A program made the position numbers and the translations under genes. A stretch of 64,000 nt of DNA from Takakia lepidozioides (lineage: Eukaryota > Streptophyta > Takakiopsida > Takakiales > Takakiaceae): the NCBI GenBank assembly GCA_030704615.1, contig CM060734.1, positions 57,242,042-57,306,041 on the forward strand, read 5' to 3'. The notes beneath the pieces are model-generated. The model made no database searches and was not told where the DNA came from. It saw nothing but the letters and a program-made list of their open reading frames with translations. This document shows, in pieces, positions 1 through 12,900 of this stretch (its first letter is position 1; every line of letters begins with the position of its first letter).

Positions 1-88
1 AGGTGCTCTTCCTTTCTCCATTCAATTGTGTACCAAGAGTTGGCGGTGGGAGGAGAAGAAAGAAGTGCATGGGAGACCCAGAGGGCCC

Positions 89-165
<77 letters not shown>
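89..165. repeat. (GT)n(GA)n compound microsatellite
   Basis: About 12 GT units run directly into about 26 GA units. The 3' end of a LINE family A fragment abuts the GA tract on its right side, at position 168. Confidence 0.97.
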
Positions 166-167
<2 letters not shown>

Positions 168-550
168 TGTGCTCATAAGACGTTGTTTGCGGGAACCTTG
201 TGGCCATAGACCCTGCCCCAGTTTGGGCAGAACGACAGGGAAAGTCACCACCTTTGTGAGGGGCTCACTCCAGTAGTCGGACTTAACTTGATACAAATAA
301 TTGGATCGGGCTTCCCAGATTTCCCCTAGAAACCCCTTCTCACAAGCATCAATCTGCTGTCTACCCAGCAATTAAATCCAAACAGGGCCAGGGTTTTAGG
401 CTCAGCCTCGAGATTTTGCAAGTTGGTGAACAGAGGTGCAGGAACTCTGTTCTTGATGGTCCTGAAGAGGTCACTCTCTGATGTGAATAACCCAGACGTT
501 GTACCAGAAAATGGATATTGTCTTCAGGTTGCCTGCAGATCGGGAATTGA
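168..550 (-). mobile_element. Diverged 5'-truncated LINE family A 3' end
   Basis: On the minus strand this matches the last ~400 bp of the LINE whose 3' part lies at 6892-7495. It keeps the stretch after the zinc-binding motif and the terminal segment ending in cgtcttatgag. It is clearly older than the other copies, with many substitutions and indels and no open frame. It lies in the intron upstream of the first visible RPB7 exon, and its 3' end sits against the GA microsatellite. Confidence 0.85.
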
Positions 551-633
551 AGAGAGAGAGATAGAGTCACACTGCTAGTCTGTTTTCTCTGTCAAGCATC
601 CTTTCTGAACTATGTTGGGTGAAGCATGTGCAG

Positions 634-1789
634 ATGGGCTTCTTTGCTGAAGCTGGCCCTGTGCAAATTTTTGTATCCAATCATGTGAGTCCCTTCTCAC
701 TCCACTTGACTTCTCTTTGCAGCAGTAGACATGATTTTTGCACCATAAGGGCTTTGGCAAATTAATTGTATCTTTGTGCTCTACTCTTTTTGAAATTCGT
801 TGTGGAACTTAGATAATGGACTAAAAAGCTGGCAGCCATCGACAGGAGACTGCTTACATAGAGCTGGTAGGTGTTGCTTTGTCTTGGATGACCTTGCATC
901 TTATCAAATTTATCTCTATGCTCAAGTTTAATGGATGGTGAGATTATTCCTTTTTGGATGCTCCTGCAGTTGATACCCGACGACATGGCGTTCCAATCTG
1001 GAGATGTGCCAAGTTATGAGACAGCAGATGGCTCGGTAATGATCTCACCAGAGGGCCGTGCCATTGTTCCTTGTGTGATGACTAACTGACACAGATGCAC
1101 CTCTCTCCAAAGTGCGTGAGTCTGTTTTCACAAGAATAGGGCGAGCACTAGCGCATCCATCTGTCCCTCCCTTGGTATAATACCCTGGTGGATGCAGGAG
1201 GGTATACACCTTGCCAGGACTGTGACCTCAAAGAGTTCCCATAGAATAGTCAACCAAGTACAATTCTGTTTCACATAATTCCTATTCGTAAGCTGGCCTG
1301 AATTGCATATGTTGATTATCTCTCTCTCAGGCATCTTGGGGTTTCTCCTGGGGATATTGGTTTGCCATGTAAGCTGTATTATTTTGGCTCCACATTCAAT
1401 ATAACTGCTGATTTGGTATGGGAAGTGCAGGTCAGGATACAGAAGGACAGTGAAGTACGCCTCAAGATTGTTGGAACCCGTGTTGATGCAACAGAAATTG
1501 TAAGCCTTACTTCTCTTCTCATTTCAGAGAATGCCTTTCACTCCATGTGTGACTTTGCGCGTCCTGGATTCATGAACATTGGATCCTGGTGTTATTGCAC
1601 CTCTAAGTGACCTGTGTGCTAAAAGTGTCTTAAACCAATGCAACTAATGTTATCAAGTTTTGGGTTTGTCTCGACCCCCTTGAGTAAGTTGAATCTAATG
1701 TTGTGCATTATATATGTATGCAGTTCTGCATTGGGACTATAAAGGATGACTTCCTGGGCCTCATTGGTGACCCTGGTGGAGCCACATAG
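634..1789 (+). CDS. NRPB7: RNA polymerase II subunit RPB7, 3' exons (5' part outside window)
   Basis: RPB7 pairs with RPB4 to form the stalk of RNA polymerase II in the nucleus. Four exons with GT-AG borders are visible: 634-684 (MGFFAEAGPVQIFVSNH), 970-1035 (LIPDDMAFQSGDVPSYETAD and two more residues), 1431-1499 (from VRIQKDSEVRLKIVGTR to ATEI) and 1724-1789 (FCIGTIKDDFLGLIGDPGG, then AT and a stop). The segments are collinear with the C-terminal S1/OB half of plant RPB7, and the ending after the DPGGA-type motif is the family's usual C-terminus. The upstream exons (tip domain and start) would lie left of the window. All four exons are open and in phase, so the gene looks functional. A second, inverted copy of its 3' end lies at 58372-59290. 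Confidence 0.9.
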
Positions 1790-3962
1790 GACCGGTTTGT
1801 GTTGATGCATCCTGCTGCCATGGGGAAGACAAGGCTACAGATGCAGGGTTGGCCATAAACTGAGTTTGGGCAAAGCTCTAATCAGATGATGCTATTACCC
1901 TGAGGTGTGGCTAGAATGCTCCAGTGTCAATAGCAATCATTTCATCATCTGGCAAACCTGTGTGAAAGGGAAGCATCTACAGCTAGCCTCATGGTGATAA
2001 TCTCTTACACCAGCTAACTTGCTATGTATTTGCACTGAAAGATAATATGACAGAGCAATTTTAGGTGTAAATTCAACTGTAGTGAATAGTAAGTTTTGAT
2101 AAAAACGCTCCAACCGAACAGTAAGTGTCTCTTCCCCGAAAGATAATCCTAACATGAGAAATTTCCCCAAAATCTTGAAAAACACTTTGGGGTTATTTTG
2201 TCTAGTGAAATTAAAATATGTAGGCCTTAGTAGTTCAGGTCTGAAGTCTGGACTATGTTCTATCACTAACTGTAACCACATGGGGTTGCGTGTTTGCATA
2301 GTGAAATCATGATATACTGGCCCTGCTAGCTAGCTAGACTTCTGCACAAGGTTGCGGAGGCTGTTTGTGTTGTTGCTAATGATCAAGTGGCGGGAGAGGG
2401 ATGATAGGAAGGCCCACATTTTGAAGGAGAAAATTTACTTGTAGTAACTTAAAGGACAGGGACTGATAGAATGGTTGCTGGTGGCCAGCCAGCTATGAGT
2501 AACCAATGGGGAGATCGGCATGAGCTCGCTAGCTGATTCAGCTGTAGAGGGGATGGCTGTATACTTCTATACTTGCATCCTTGTTGTATATAGCTATGAG
2601 CAAGTGGTTTTATATTGTGTAGTGAAATATTGTTGTCTACAACCAGCTAATTCAGGTCTGGACCTGGGTATATTGATTTCATTATACCCACCGGGTCCGG
2701 GTTACCCCTGTTCAGTAAAATGGTTGATCATTCCGGTCCGGGTTTAAATTTTTGTGCACGCACAATCCTGGTCGGGTCAGGGTAAAGTAAGATAAAAATC
2801 ACAGGCTGGGTTAGGGTATATCCGGATACCTAGTTATACAATATACCCCAGGGTCTGGGTAATAAGATATACCCTACCCAAGTTATCCATTGGGTATAAC
2901 AGGGTAAAATAAGTGTAGGGTATGATGTTGAGGCTATTAGCATGTTCAATAATTCACAGAAAATTTAAAGTTTAAAGGAAAATGGAAGAATATATATTTC
3001 TTGTCTGCATTTCAAAATCATCCAAATTTTGTTCCACTGACCAAAGTTCATTCCCCCATTGAAACTACACTAGAGTTCTCATATAGTTTGGCTGCCAGGC
3101 AGCCTGATTGCTACCTTGTTGTTGCTAGGCTGCATCTTATTTTGCAGTTGGATTCTCCACTTGCTCTACAATATTATGGCACCTTGCATGTGGACAATTT
3201 AGCAACCAGAACCGCCAATGTGGAGCCTGTCTCGCTGTTTGTAAACTGGTGTTTATGTCAAATGTAATCATAGGTTGGCTTTCATCAGATATGTGCATGT
3301 GGTTTGCAAAGTGATTCACCATCCAGAATAAACCAGATGCAGTGGCGACTCCATGGAAAGATCGGAAAGTCAGATCACCAGCTCCATGCAGGGAGCCGCA
3401 AACATTTGAACACAAAGAACAAGAGCAGGCTCTTATGTACTCCTGGCACTCCCAGGCCCTAAAATATGGCAACAGTCTGACCAGTGGATGTGCATGTCTT
3501 CTGCAAAATTATTTACTGAGCCATAGCACACATTCTTGAAAGCTACCCCTCACTGCAGTTAGATGCTGAATTATATTAATAATTAATAGCAGTGTCTGTG
3601 GTCAGGCATCGATTACCATTTGTATCATCCATGCACAATCCTCAATGCCTGTTATTGGTAGAATGTGTCATTTCACAAGTATTGGTAAATGTCTTCCTTA
3701 TACTCAAGTTAATAAATCCACTGATACACCCTTCAAAACCAAGGACTGAGATGGCCTCACATCTCCACCACAGAAGAATTGAAAGAGTAAGAGGAAGAAA
3801 GCAGGGAATAGTATGGGCGTCGAACATCAAGAATGTCACACTCATAGCAAGTCTAACTCTGACCAGATGTTGACAATGCCTGGATTTCAATAAAAAGAAG
3901 GAGAGACTGTACACAAATTGGAGCTCAACTCAGAGAGCAGTTAGAAGGGCATTGGAAGATCC
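1790..3962. other. Convergent intergenic region RPB7 / ABCG
   Basis: The first ~600 bp is probably RPB7 3' UTR and flank; it is co-duplicated with the gene end at 58372-59290. At 2650-2910 there is a degenerate cluster of GGGTATA/TACCC and GGGTCCGGG words. No further coding exon was recognised between 2400 and 3962; the scattered short open frames there lack codon or motif support. Confidence 0.6.
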
Positions 3963-6900
3963 TCACCTTTTATCATACTTCATAAATCGAAGAGCTATTG
4001 CACCAGCTATCATAAAGAAAAGATTGAACACAACAAGGAGGCCCATACTTCTGAAACGGGTCTCATAGTTCAATGACATACTGTCACTAACAACACTCCA
4101 AGCCAATAAGTTACCTGCATCTTGCAGACGTACACACTTGCACTTGGGACAGCTACTAGGGGCCATGGTGCATGTGTCGCAAGGGGGTCGACTAGTGTCA
4201 CAATAGAATGCTATGGAGGTGAGTGCACTGATGGTATATTGAGTGGGGTTGATCCAATATAGCCATACCCAAAATTGTGGGATTTTCTTCTTTGGAATTA
4301 TGAACCCTGAGGTCATGTTCCTGTTTATGTCAACAAGATGAAAATCAGGTGAAGAATGTCAAAATTGGAAATCTTGTGCGAGTTATCTGATTGTGCAATC
4401 AGTGGATCAAAAGTCTAGTTGCAAAACTTCCTCTACCTGTTAGCCAATGTGGCAACAGGAAAATGTCCGAAAACAGGAAACAAGATGAGGAGATGCTCTG
4501 GAAGGAACATTTTTCAGACCCCATACTTCATTACAAAGTCTTTCCCTGTTCTTTGCAATGGGTTTCACATTGTAACCCAAATATTTTGGGAAAGACCAAA
4601 ATAGGTGTATGTTGGATGTCCCATTACAGCCAACCCAACTATTAAAGGGGGTGGTCAACCAATGTGTGGTACCTAGGGTAGAAGGTTTGTGTACCACATC
4701 GCCGCAGTTTATGGTCATGTGTCCACCTTAATGGTACGCAATAGCTCTTCGGAATAAAGAAACGACATATTTCCATTTGCTTTCACACAAATTTTTTTTG
4801 TTTGTTTTTTTGGCCCTTCAACATGCAATAACTATCTTAGCTTTGGTTTGAGACATCTGAACTGCCCAAATGCGCAGTACAGATGTCCCCATTAGAGCAA
4901 CCCTTGAGCCCAAAAGACTCCCTGTAACGCCAAAATTACGTGATCGATTCAGGGCCTGTTGGGTTCTGTGGTGAGGCAGTCCCGACTCGCGCACACCCTT
5001 GCCCCTGAATTGCCCACGCTATCCCCGCGCACCTCGTCTCCCATTGGCAGGAAGGGGCGTGGTCGCTGCCAAGATGTTGACACGCATGTGCTAGACATGG
5101 GCATGGTCACGTTGACTTGGATTCAGGGGCGTATTTGGGGCCCTGAATACAGCGCTCGGGTTCAGGGCACGGAATGATATTCAGTGCCCGCTTTTCATGG
5201 AATATAGGGTTCAGTGCAAGGGTGTGGACGTTTTCCCGCCCACCTTGAAACTGTATACCCTGATATTCCGTTGGCGTGCTGGGTTCACTGTAGGGTGGAA
5301 TGCTCTTAGGAGGGGCCAGGGTGGAGGCAGCAAGTTTTGAATGCCCATAAGCACAAAATAACAACATTGACTGGACAAAAAATTAAAGATGGTTCCCACA
5401 AGTGTCCCATACATCGCACCAAATATTGGGCAGTATAACTCACCAGATGTTGACAACGATGGGAATGAAAACTGTCGCCACCTGCAATTGGATCCATCAG
5501 TTAATAAGAATTTTTCATCAGACAAATCATTTTGTTTAGGGTGACAAACAACACAACAATCTTGTTTCCCATGCTGGTATAGAGGCAAGATCTCCAAGTG
5601 GGTAAAAAATTTGCAGTGTTGCAAGATGGCATACACCTGCTATCTGCAGTTTTCTTATTCAAACCTTGGCTTGTGATCCAATAGCTGGTGCCCTTACTAT
5701 ATGCATCTCGTAGGTCTGGGAAAGGCGACTCAAAATGTGACCATTGATATGGTTTGTTTGGCATAAAGACATGTTTGTAAGCTCAGGAGAGACTTACCTG
5801 GGCATTTGGAGTCACCATCGCCAAGAAGATGCCAAAGAATGTGATCACTGTAGAGTACTCACAGAAAATAAACCAAAACTCAAAAAATGTTTTCACTGAA
5901 ATTGTGGCTACTCCAGACATTGTAAAGCATATGGAACAGAAGAGGAGAGTTGAAAAGCATATATATGGGATCTGCCAACACATGACGATGCTTTAATTTT
6001 CTCCTTTTCTTAAGACAGTCATAAAAATTCTTTCTCTAGCTCTTCTCTCATAAGCTCTTGGAGCTTTCCGTGGACTTTCTAAGTACCCTTCCATTTCATT
6101 TCATTTCATTTCTTTCTTCTTTCTTTGAATGTTATTAAACTTTCTTCTTGTCATGTTGTCTTTGGTCTGGACATGACCTGCTCTGGCTGTCTTTGATGCT
6201 GTCCTCAGTCTGTTGAGCTTTCCGCGGACGTTATAAAGCACCATTTCATTTCATTTCATTTCATTTCTGTTTCTTATTCTTCCATTTCCTACTCATCCAG
6301 ATAAACCTATCTGTGCCTTATGGTTGAGACTAGGATGCTATCTGATTGTCTTTAAGCCCCCAACTTAACAATTGATTAATGAAAACATCCGTTCCTAGTT
6401 TGTGTGACTTAGCCTCTATCATGAAATATGGCAAGACACACATGGCTGGTTGTCCAGACCAGGGAGGAAACTCTCTGGCATGGCGTCTCCAACATGTCTC
6501 AAGCGGAAATTCAGCTCAAGGTAGTTGAGGAGAGAAGTCTTCTGAAGGCGTGATCCTAAACCAGGACAGTCATCCCTCTAGAAGTTGTATTACCTCAGCC
6601 AGGGCCCAGGCGGAGTCGTACAGATACACAGGATACATGTTGGAGGCATGTTCACGATAGTATACTACCCGCTCTGCAGTAACCTGCACAAAACAATCTC
6701 CTTTTACTTATAAGAATGGGACACACAACCTCAGATGATTTAGAAGAAAGAGGAACCTCAGACTGAATAAACCTCTGCATGGCCACTCAAGACACCAACA
6801 GGTTAGCAGCTGAGACACGACATTGGCATGGCAGCTAATGCAGAGGTGTAAGCAGTCAGTGTTGGGCAGTACCAACAGCTCAGGTGAGAGATTGTACTCA

Positions 6901-9900
6901 TAAGACGTTGTTTGCCGTAGCCTTGTGGCCATTGACCCCGCGCCCAGTTTGAGCGGGAACAAAAGGGACAGAACCTACCTCTGTCAGGGGCTGATGTTGG
7001 TAGTAAGACTTACCTCCATATAAAGAATTAATCCGGGTTTTCCAGATATCCTCTAGAAATCCCTTCACACAAGCATCAATCTGCTGTGTGTGATTTGCCC
7101 AAAAACTAGGCCTCAGGAGGGCCTGGGCTTTTGGCTCAGCCTCGAGACTTTCAAAGTTGGTAAACAGGGGTACAGGCACAATTCCCTTAATAGATTTGAA
7201 GAGAGCGTCTCTTTGGTGAGAGAACCCCGGACAGTGTATCAGAAAATGAATACTGTCTTCAGATTGCCCACACAACGGGCAATTGCACTCTCCCTTTCCT
7301 CTCTGCTTCTGTTTGCTGTTCAAAGGTAGGCTTCCTGCCCTGAGTTTAAATTTCAGTCTAGTGCCGAGAGTGGGTAGACCCTTGAGGTCATCCAAGATGT
7401 CCTCCCCCATGTCACAGACTGGAAACAAGTTCAGGGAAGTTTTCTGCCTAACTTCATTTTCATCAGACAATCTCATGGCAACAGACATGGCTGATGACAG
7501 GATGGATGATGTGTCCTTTAAAACTACATGCTCTAGCTTAGGCTTGGATTTCATGGCTAATGGTACCATCTTGAGACTTGATAACAGGGGTACGTTGAAG
7601 GTTGCAATGACCAAAAGTGCTTCTAATAGAGTCCCGCATCAATTCAATCTCAAAGAAGTTCGTCCCTTGACTGGCTGGAGAGCGGTCTTAGACATTGGTG
7701 ATTCAATGGGGCGCTCTAGGAAGACAACCAAGGGCAACAACTTCAACTTGAGAGTTTCTAATCGGTTTGATGCTCTGGATGAGGTTGAATCCAAACAGCC
7801 AGAAGGACACGATGCCCCTAAGTGTACGAAACCTGAACGTCCTGAATCTGAAGGATTTGGTACTCTGAATGGTTTACCAATCCTCAAGGTTTACACAAGA
7901 CGAACAAATTCTATACACGGGGTAATTGTCCCCAAGCCGTCAGATGGACAATCTGTCCCTAAGTGTGCAGAGCCTGAACGTCGTGTAACTGAAGGATTTG
8001 GTACTCTAAATGGTTTACCAATCCTCAAAGTCTACACAAGACGAGCAAAATCTATACACGGGGTAATTGTCCCCAAGCAGTCTGACGGACAATCTGCCCC
8101 TATGTGTGCGGAGCCTGTGCGTCGTGTAACTGAAAGATTTGGTACCCTGAATGGTTTACCAATTCTCAAAGTTTACACAAGACGAGCAAAATCTACACAT
8201 GGGGTAACTGTCCCCCCTTTGCAGAACGGTTGGCCGTCCAGGAGCAATCACAAGCTACCTAGACGACAAACAATTCACACGCAAAGGGCTGGCTTGCGGC
8301 TGGCCACTTTCAACTTCTCAGGGTTGACCAACGAAAGGAAACAACTTGAAGTGGGACAAGTTCTTCGGACTAATGATATTCATATCTGTGCTGGGCAAGA
8401 AACATGGGAAACGTCGGATAAACTGGTTGGAGATGTCATTGGTTATAAATGGGCAGGTAAGATGTGTACTCTCAAGGCAGCCTCTGCCAAACGCGGTCAA
8501 AAAGGGGTCGGATTCTTTGTCCGTGATTTCTTGTTTGACAATTGTGAAATTATCAACAAGGGTTTGAGGTACGAGCATAGTATCTGGTTAAAACTGAATT
8601 TGAAGGGCGGCATGAGTACAAAGGACCTCTTTGTTGGTTGTGTTTACATGCCCACAGAGGGGACCCTTAGTGCTGACGCAGACAAGGCCTTCGAAGATGT
8701 AAAGCTGGACTGTGCTTCGTTCCTTGCCAAAGGTCAAGTGGTACTATTGGGGGACTTCAATGCCCGGGTGGGCAATCAGGACGATATCATTGGACCTTTT
8801 GGTGAGGATGAGCTGAATTCTAATGGCAGACGGTTAATTAACTGTCTAGAAGAGCTTCAGCTTTTGACCTTGAATAACAGGACAAGAGGTGACCAAGTGC
8901 AGTGGACTCGTGAGAAACCCCAAACTGGGAACGTTCCATTGTGGACTATATCATAATGGACAAAATTTTGTTCCCCCAGTGTGCCAATGTGTTGATCGAC
9001 AGAACTGATATTGGTACCTCTGACCACTTCCTGGTTTGGACTGAGATCAAAAGGTGTTTTCCCACCACCAAGAGATCTGTGAAACGTTCGATTCGGAAGT
9101 GGCGCATAGAAAAATTCCACAATGAGGAGGTCAAGGCTGAGTACGTCCAGGCCTTGCAAGAGGCTCTCCCTCATTTTGTCCAATCGCTCCAAGAACTTCA
9201 GTCACGCTCTGTTAACGCAAGAAATGAAGTCGAAAGAGCAGTGGACTCTTGGGAGAGTTTCGTTTCCTCCGTGGCTGACAAGATCATTGGGAGGAAACTA
9301 ATTGTCTGCGGTGGAGCAGTTAATTGGTGGACTAATGAGATTAAACTCAAGATAGCTGAGAGACGAGCCCTCTATAAAGAGTGCTGCAATTTGGAAACCA
9401 ACAGAGAATTGTGGGCGAGGTACTACCAGCTCCGTAAAGATATCAATCAGCTTGTTAGGTCTCAGAAGAAATTATACTGGGACAAGTTATACAGTGAAAT
9501 AAACTTAAACCACCATGGTGGTAATGACAGGAAATTCTGGTTGGCCCTTCAACATTTGTACAAGCCGAAAAACGGTCAGCAAGTACAAGCGCTGAAGACT
9601 ACTACAGGTGCAGTGGTGACTTCATCGGTTGACATTGTCAAAACCTTTGAAACTCACTACAGTATCCTTGGCAGAACTTCTAGGTCTAACAGTGAGGGGT
9701 CTTCTGCTGAATGGAGGGACACAGTTGGAAAAACTGTTCCTATGATTCAAAACAGCCCTGATGAACTGGAGTATATTTCAATGGCTTATAATGCTCCCAT
9801 TAGTTCTTCTGAGATTGTGGAAGCAATTGAACATTTAAATGGATATAAAGCTGGTGGACCTGATGGTATTGTCAACGAGCTTATCAAGCACGGTGGCGAT

Positions 9901-12900
9901 CCCATGATAGAGGCCCTAGTTCTCCTCTTTAACCTTATCTGGAAGACTGAAATGATCCCCTTTCGCTGGCGACAGGGGGTCATTGTCAATCTATACAAGA
10001 AGGGTGACAGAGAAGAACCGGGGAACTACCGTGGCATCACGCTCCTCAATGCTGTTGGCAAGACATTCTGCAGAGTTATAAGTACTCGTCTCGAGGTTGA
10101 TCTGGAGTCTAGAGGTTGTTTCCACGAAGGCCAAGCTGGCTTTCGGCGAAACAGGGGCTGTGTGGATCATATCTTCACTCTAAGCCAGATTATCCAGGGA
10201 AGGAAAAAAGAAGGGAAACCCACTTATGTCTTTTTCCTGGATGTCAAAAAGGCTTATGACACAGTGTGGAGAGATGGCCTATGGTTCCGCCTCTGGTCTT
10301 TTGGGATCAAGGGAAAGATGTGGAGAGTTGTCCACAACTTGTATGCTCACACCAAAAGCTGTGTCACTGTTAACGGACAGAAGTCCAACTTCTTTGACAT
10401 AGACCAAGGTGTAGCTCAAGGATGTACTCTCTCCCCTCTGCTCTTCAATGTTTTCATCAATCAACTCCTCGAGGATGTGGAAAGTGAGGGATTTGGGTTA
10501 AGGGTGGGTGATACCACCATACCAGCCCTTATGTTTGCGGATGACTTCGCAGGCATAGGGGAGACTCCAACCAGGAGTTGATTGATTGCGCGAAGAGATA
10601 CTTTGATCTTTGGGGGCTAGAGGCTAATGTCAGCAAATGTGCAGTGGTAGCATTCAACGACAGAGGAGAGGGAGGAAGTGATCTTAAGTGGCAGTGGGGT
10701 AGCCAAGAGATCCCGGTCCTACCTTCCTACACTTACCTGGGCGTTGAGTTCTCCTCCAATTGTAATTGGGATGCACATATCCGGAAAGTTGTTCAAACTG
10801 GCAAGGGCAAAGCTCTGGGGCTCACTAAATTTTTCCACTGCAGAGGGGTCAACTCTGAGGTTAAGAAAACCATGCTTTGTCGCGTTATTAGACCTGCCTT
10901 GGAGTACGGATCTGCTATATGGGTTGATAACTCCAACCAGGCTAAGTCTCTAGAATCCATTCAAGTGGGGGTGCTTAAGGAGTGTATGTCAGCATGCTCC
11001 AAAACAGCCAATGTGGCTGTTCGGGGTGAGTTTGGCATTCCGTCCTTAAGCTCCCGACGAGATGAAGTCAAGGTCAGATGGTGGGGTCAGCTGCAACATA
11101 TGCCCAACACCAGATATCCTAAGGTAATCGACTCTATATCTTGGAAACAGGACCGCCCTGTCAAACAGGCTAAGTCCTGGCAGAAGAGAGTAGAAGAGAT
11201 CCTCAAGGACCTGGACCTGGATCCGCAAGTCTTTGACCCTGCTGGATAAATCTGACTTAGAGGCTGTAGTGTCCTCAGCTCAGGTGAGAGACTTAACCTA
11301 GTGGACATGCGCTGATGCCTTATCTAGAACAGAAGATAGGGAAATGAAATGGTGCTTTATAACGTCCGCGGAAAGCTCATAGAGCTTATGGGACAAAATG
11401 GAAGAAAACCTGAGAGGAAACAAAACCAGAGCAAAAATAAAAACTATTGAAAGTTTGCAAAAGAGGTATCCATGAGAATATCAGAAAGAAACATACTTTG
11501 CAGTGTGACATGGCCACCATACAATGACAACACATATAAGAAACCTCTGCTTTTATTTGCTCCTAAGTAATGGAATTTGCTGAATATTGATAAAACTGCT
11601 GGCACCTGTGGAATGACATTATTTGCATTGGATATGGCCACCATCACCACTGATATATAGATAAGGCCCATTCGGGACACCATTCCTGGAGTAGTGTTGT
11701 ACTTGATCTGCCATGGAGCCACACAATGCATTAAAAATAGGGGTCTACAGGATGGATGACAAACGTCAAATCCCCACTTTGAAACCTAGCTATGTGGCGT
11801 TTTGTTTGTTCCCATGAAGTCAGGCGCAATTTTAAGTTTTTGCATGATTCAGTGGACAACAGCACAATAGCAGCACTTCACAGATCACTTGAATATGTTA
11901 AGCTAATGAGCCTAGGAAGATTGACCCTACAGTAGACACCCTTCCTGAAATAAGGTTTGATATGCTATCTGTGTGTGCCTTAGCTAAGAGTGAGATGCAC
12001 ACCTTTTGGGGTGCCAGAGGGTCAAAGGAGTGAGATGATTGAAACAAGATTCCTCTTCTCCTTAAGGATATCACAAAGAAAAGAAATACCCACCTGCCAG
12101 AAAGTGCTCCCCAGAATCAAACCAAGTGTGGCGACCACTCTGATTCGACCAAAACTGCAACCAACAAGGCGTGCACACAATCCGTGTAGTAGGATATACA
12201 AACCACATCCACTGATCAGCTCAGAGAATAAACTTCTAACCTAAGGACCCAGGAGGGAAGGCTTGGGTATTTCAGAGTTGTCAATCAGAAACTCGTATGT
12301 GCATGAATCAGAAGGTTCATATCCTTAGGGGAATAAATTGTAAGCCATATACATCACTTCAAATTAGGGATTAGGCATGAGCTCAGATAACAGTTGAGGC
12401 AAGATCGTTTTGCTAGCTGAAGCAATTAAGTTTTAATCTAGCCAAGTGAAAAGGGCTTGACCTGTATGAAGTATTCCGCCAATAGGTTTTGAATTGGCGC
12501 ATAATAACAACTCGAAACATGAGGGGCCATGTAGCAGCATATCCTCGCATCAGTGGTTCTTTCCCTAACATCCCTCTGCCAAACTTGAAGGAATCCAGTT
12601 GCTCCACTGCACCAAATAGACAAAGGCATGCTGATTGCAGTCAATTAATTGTTTCAGGTCGAGAGAATGCATGGGCTTGGGATATGGTGAGCCATATGAT
12701 GGGTAACTGTCAAACTACGGTCCTTTCCGAAGATGAACAGAAATGAAATGGTGCTTTGTAACGTCCGCGGAAAGCTCATAGAGCTTATGGGATAAAATGG
12801 AAGAGAAAACATGAGAGAGGAAACAAAACCAGAACCCAAGAATGAGAACTAATGTTCTAGTGATTGTCTAAGGGTGAAGACCTCGTGCAGGTAAGCTGCC

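Larger units (their letters stand above)
6892..11275 (-). mobile_element. LINE family A, twin-primed (5' part inverted)
   Basis: The element lies in the ABCG intron between exons 25 and 26. Its 3' part (7495-6892) reads on the minus strand and encodes the C-terminal zinc-binding region. Its 5' part (about 7497-11275) reads on the plus strand and encodes endonuclease and reverse transcriptase. In the copy at 60.2-64.0 kb the two parts are contiguous in one orientation and join exactly where this copy breaks (next to gacctcagccatgtctg). With perfect 16-bp target duplications this is the structure left by twin priming. The 3' end has no poly(A) and finishes in cttatgagtaca. Confidence 0.93.

Noticed and set aside
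4921-5300. hAT-like MITE in an ABCG intron
   Set aside because: CAGGG words are present but no matching terminal inverted repeats or 8-bp target duplication could be found; kept only as a GC-rich island.
6898-7614. Reading 6898-7614 (-) or 7283-8956 (+) as complete single proteins
   Set aside because: Each runs across the twin-priming junction near 7496, so one end of each is antisense of the other half of the LINE.
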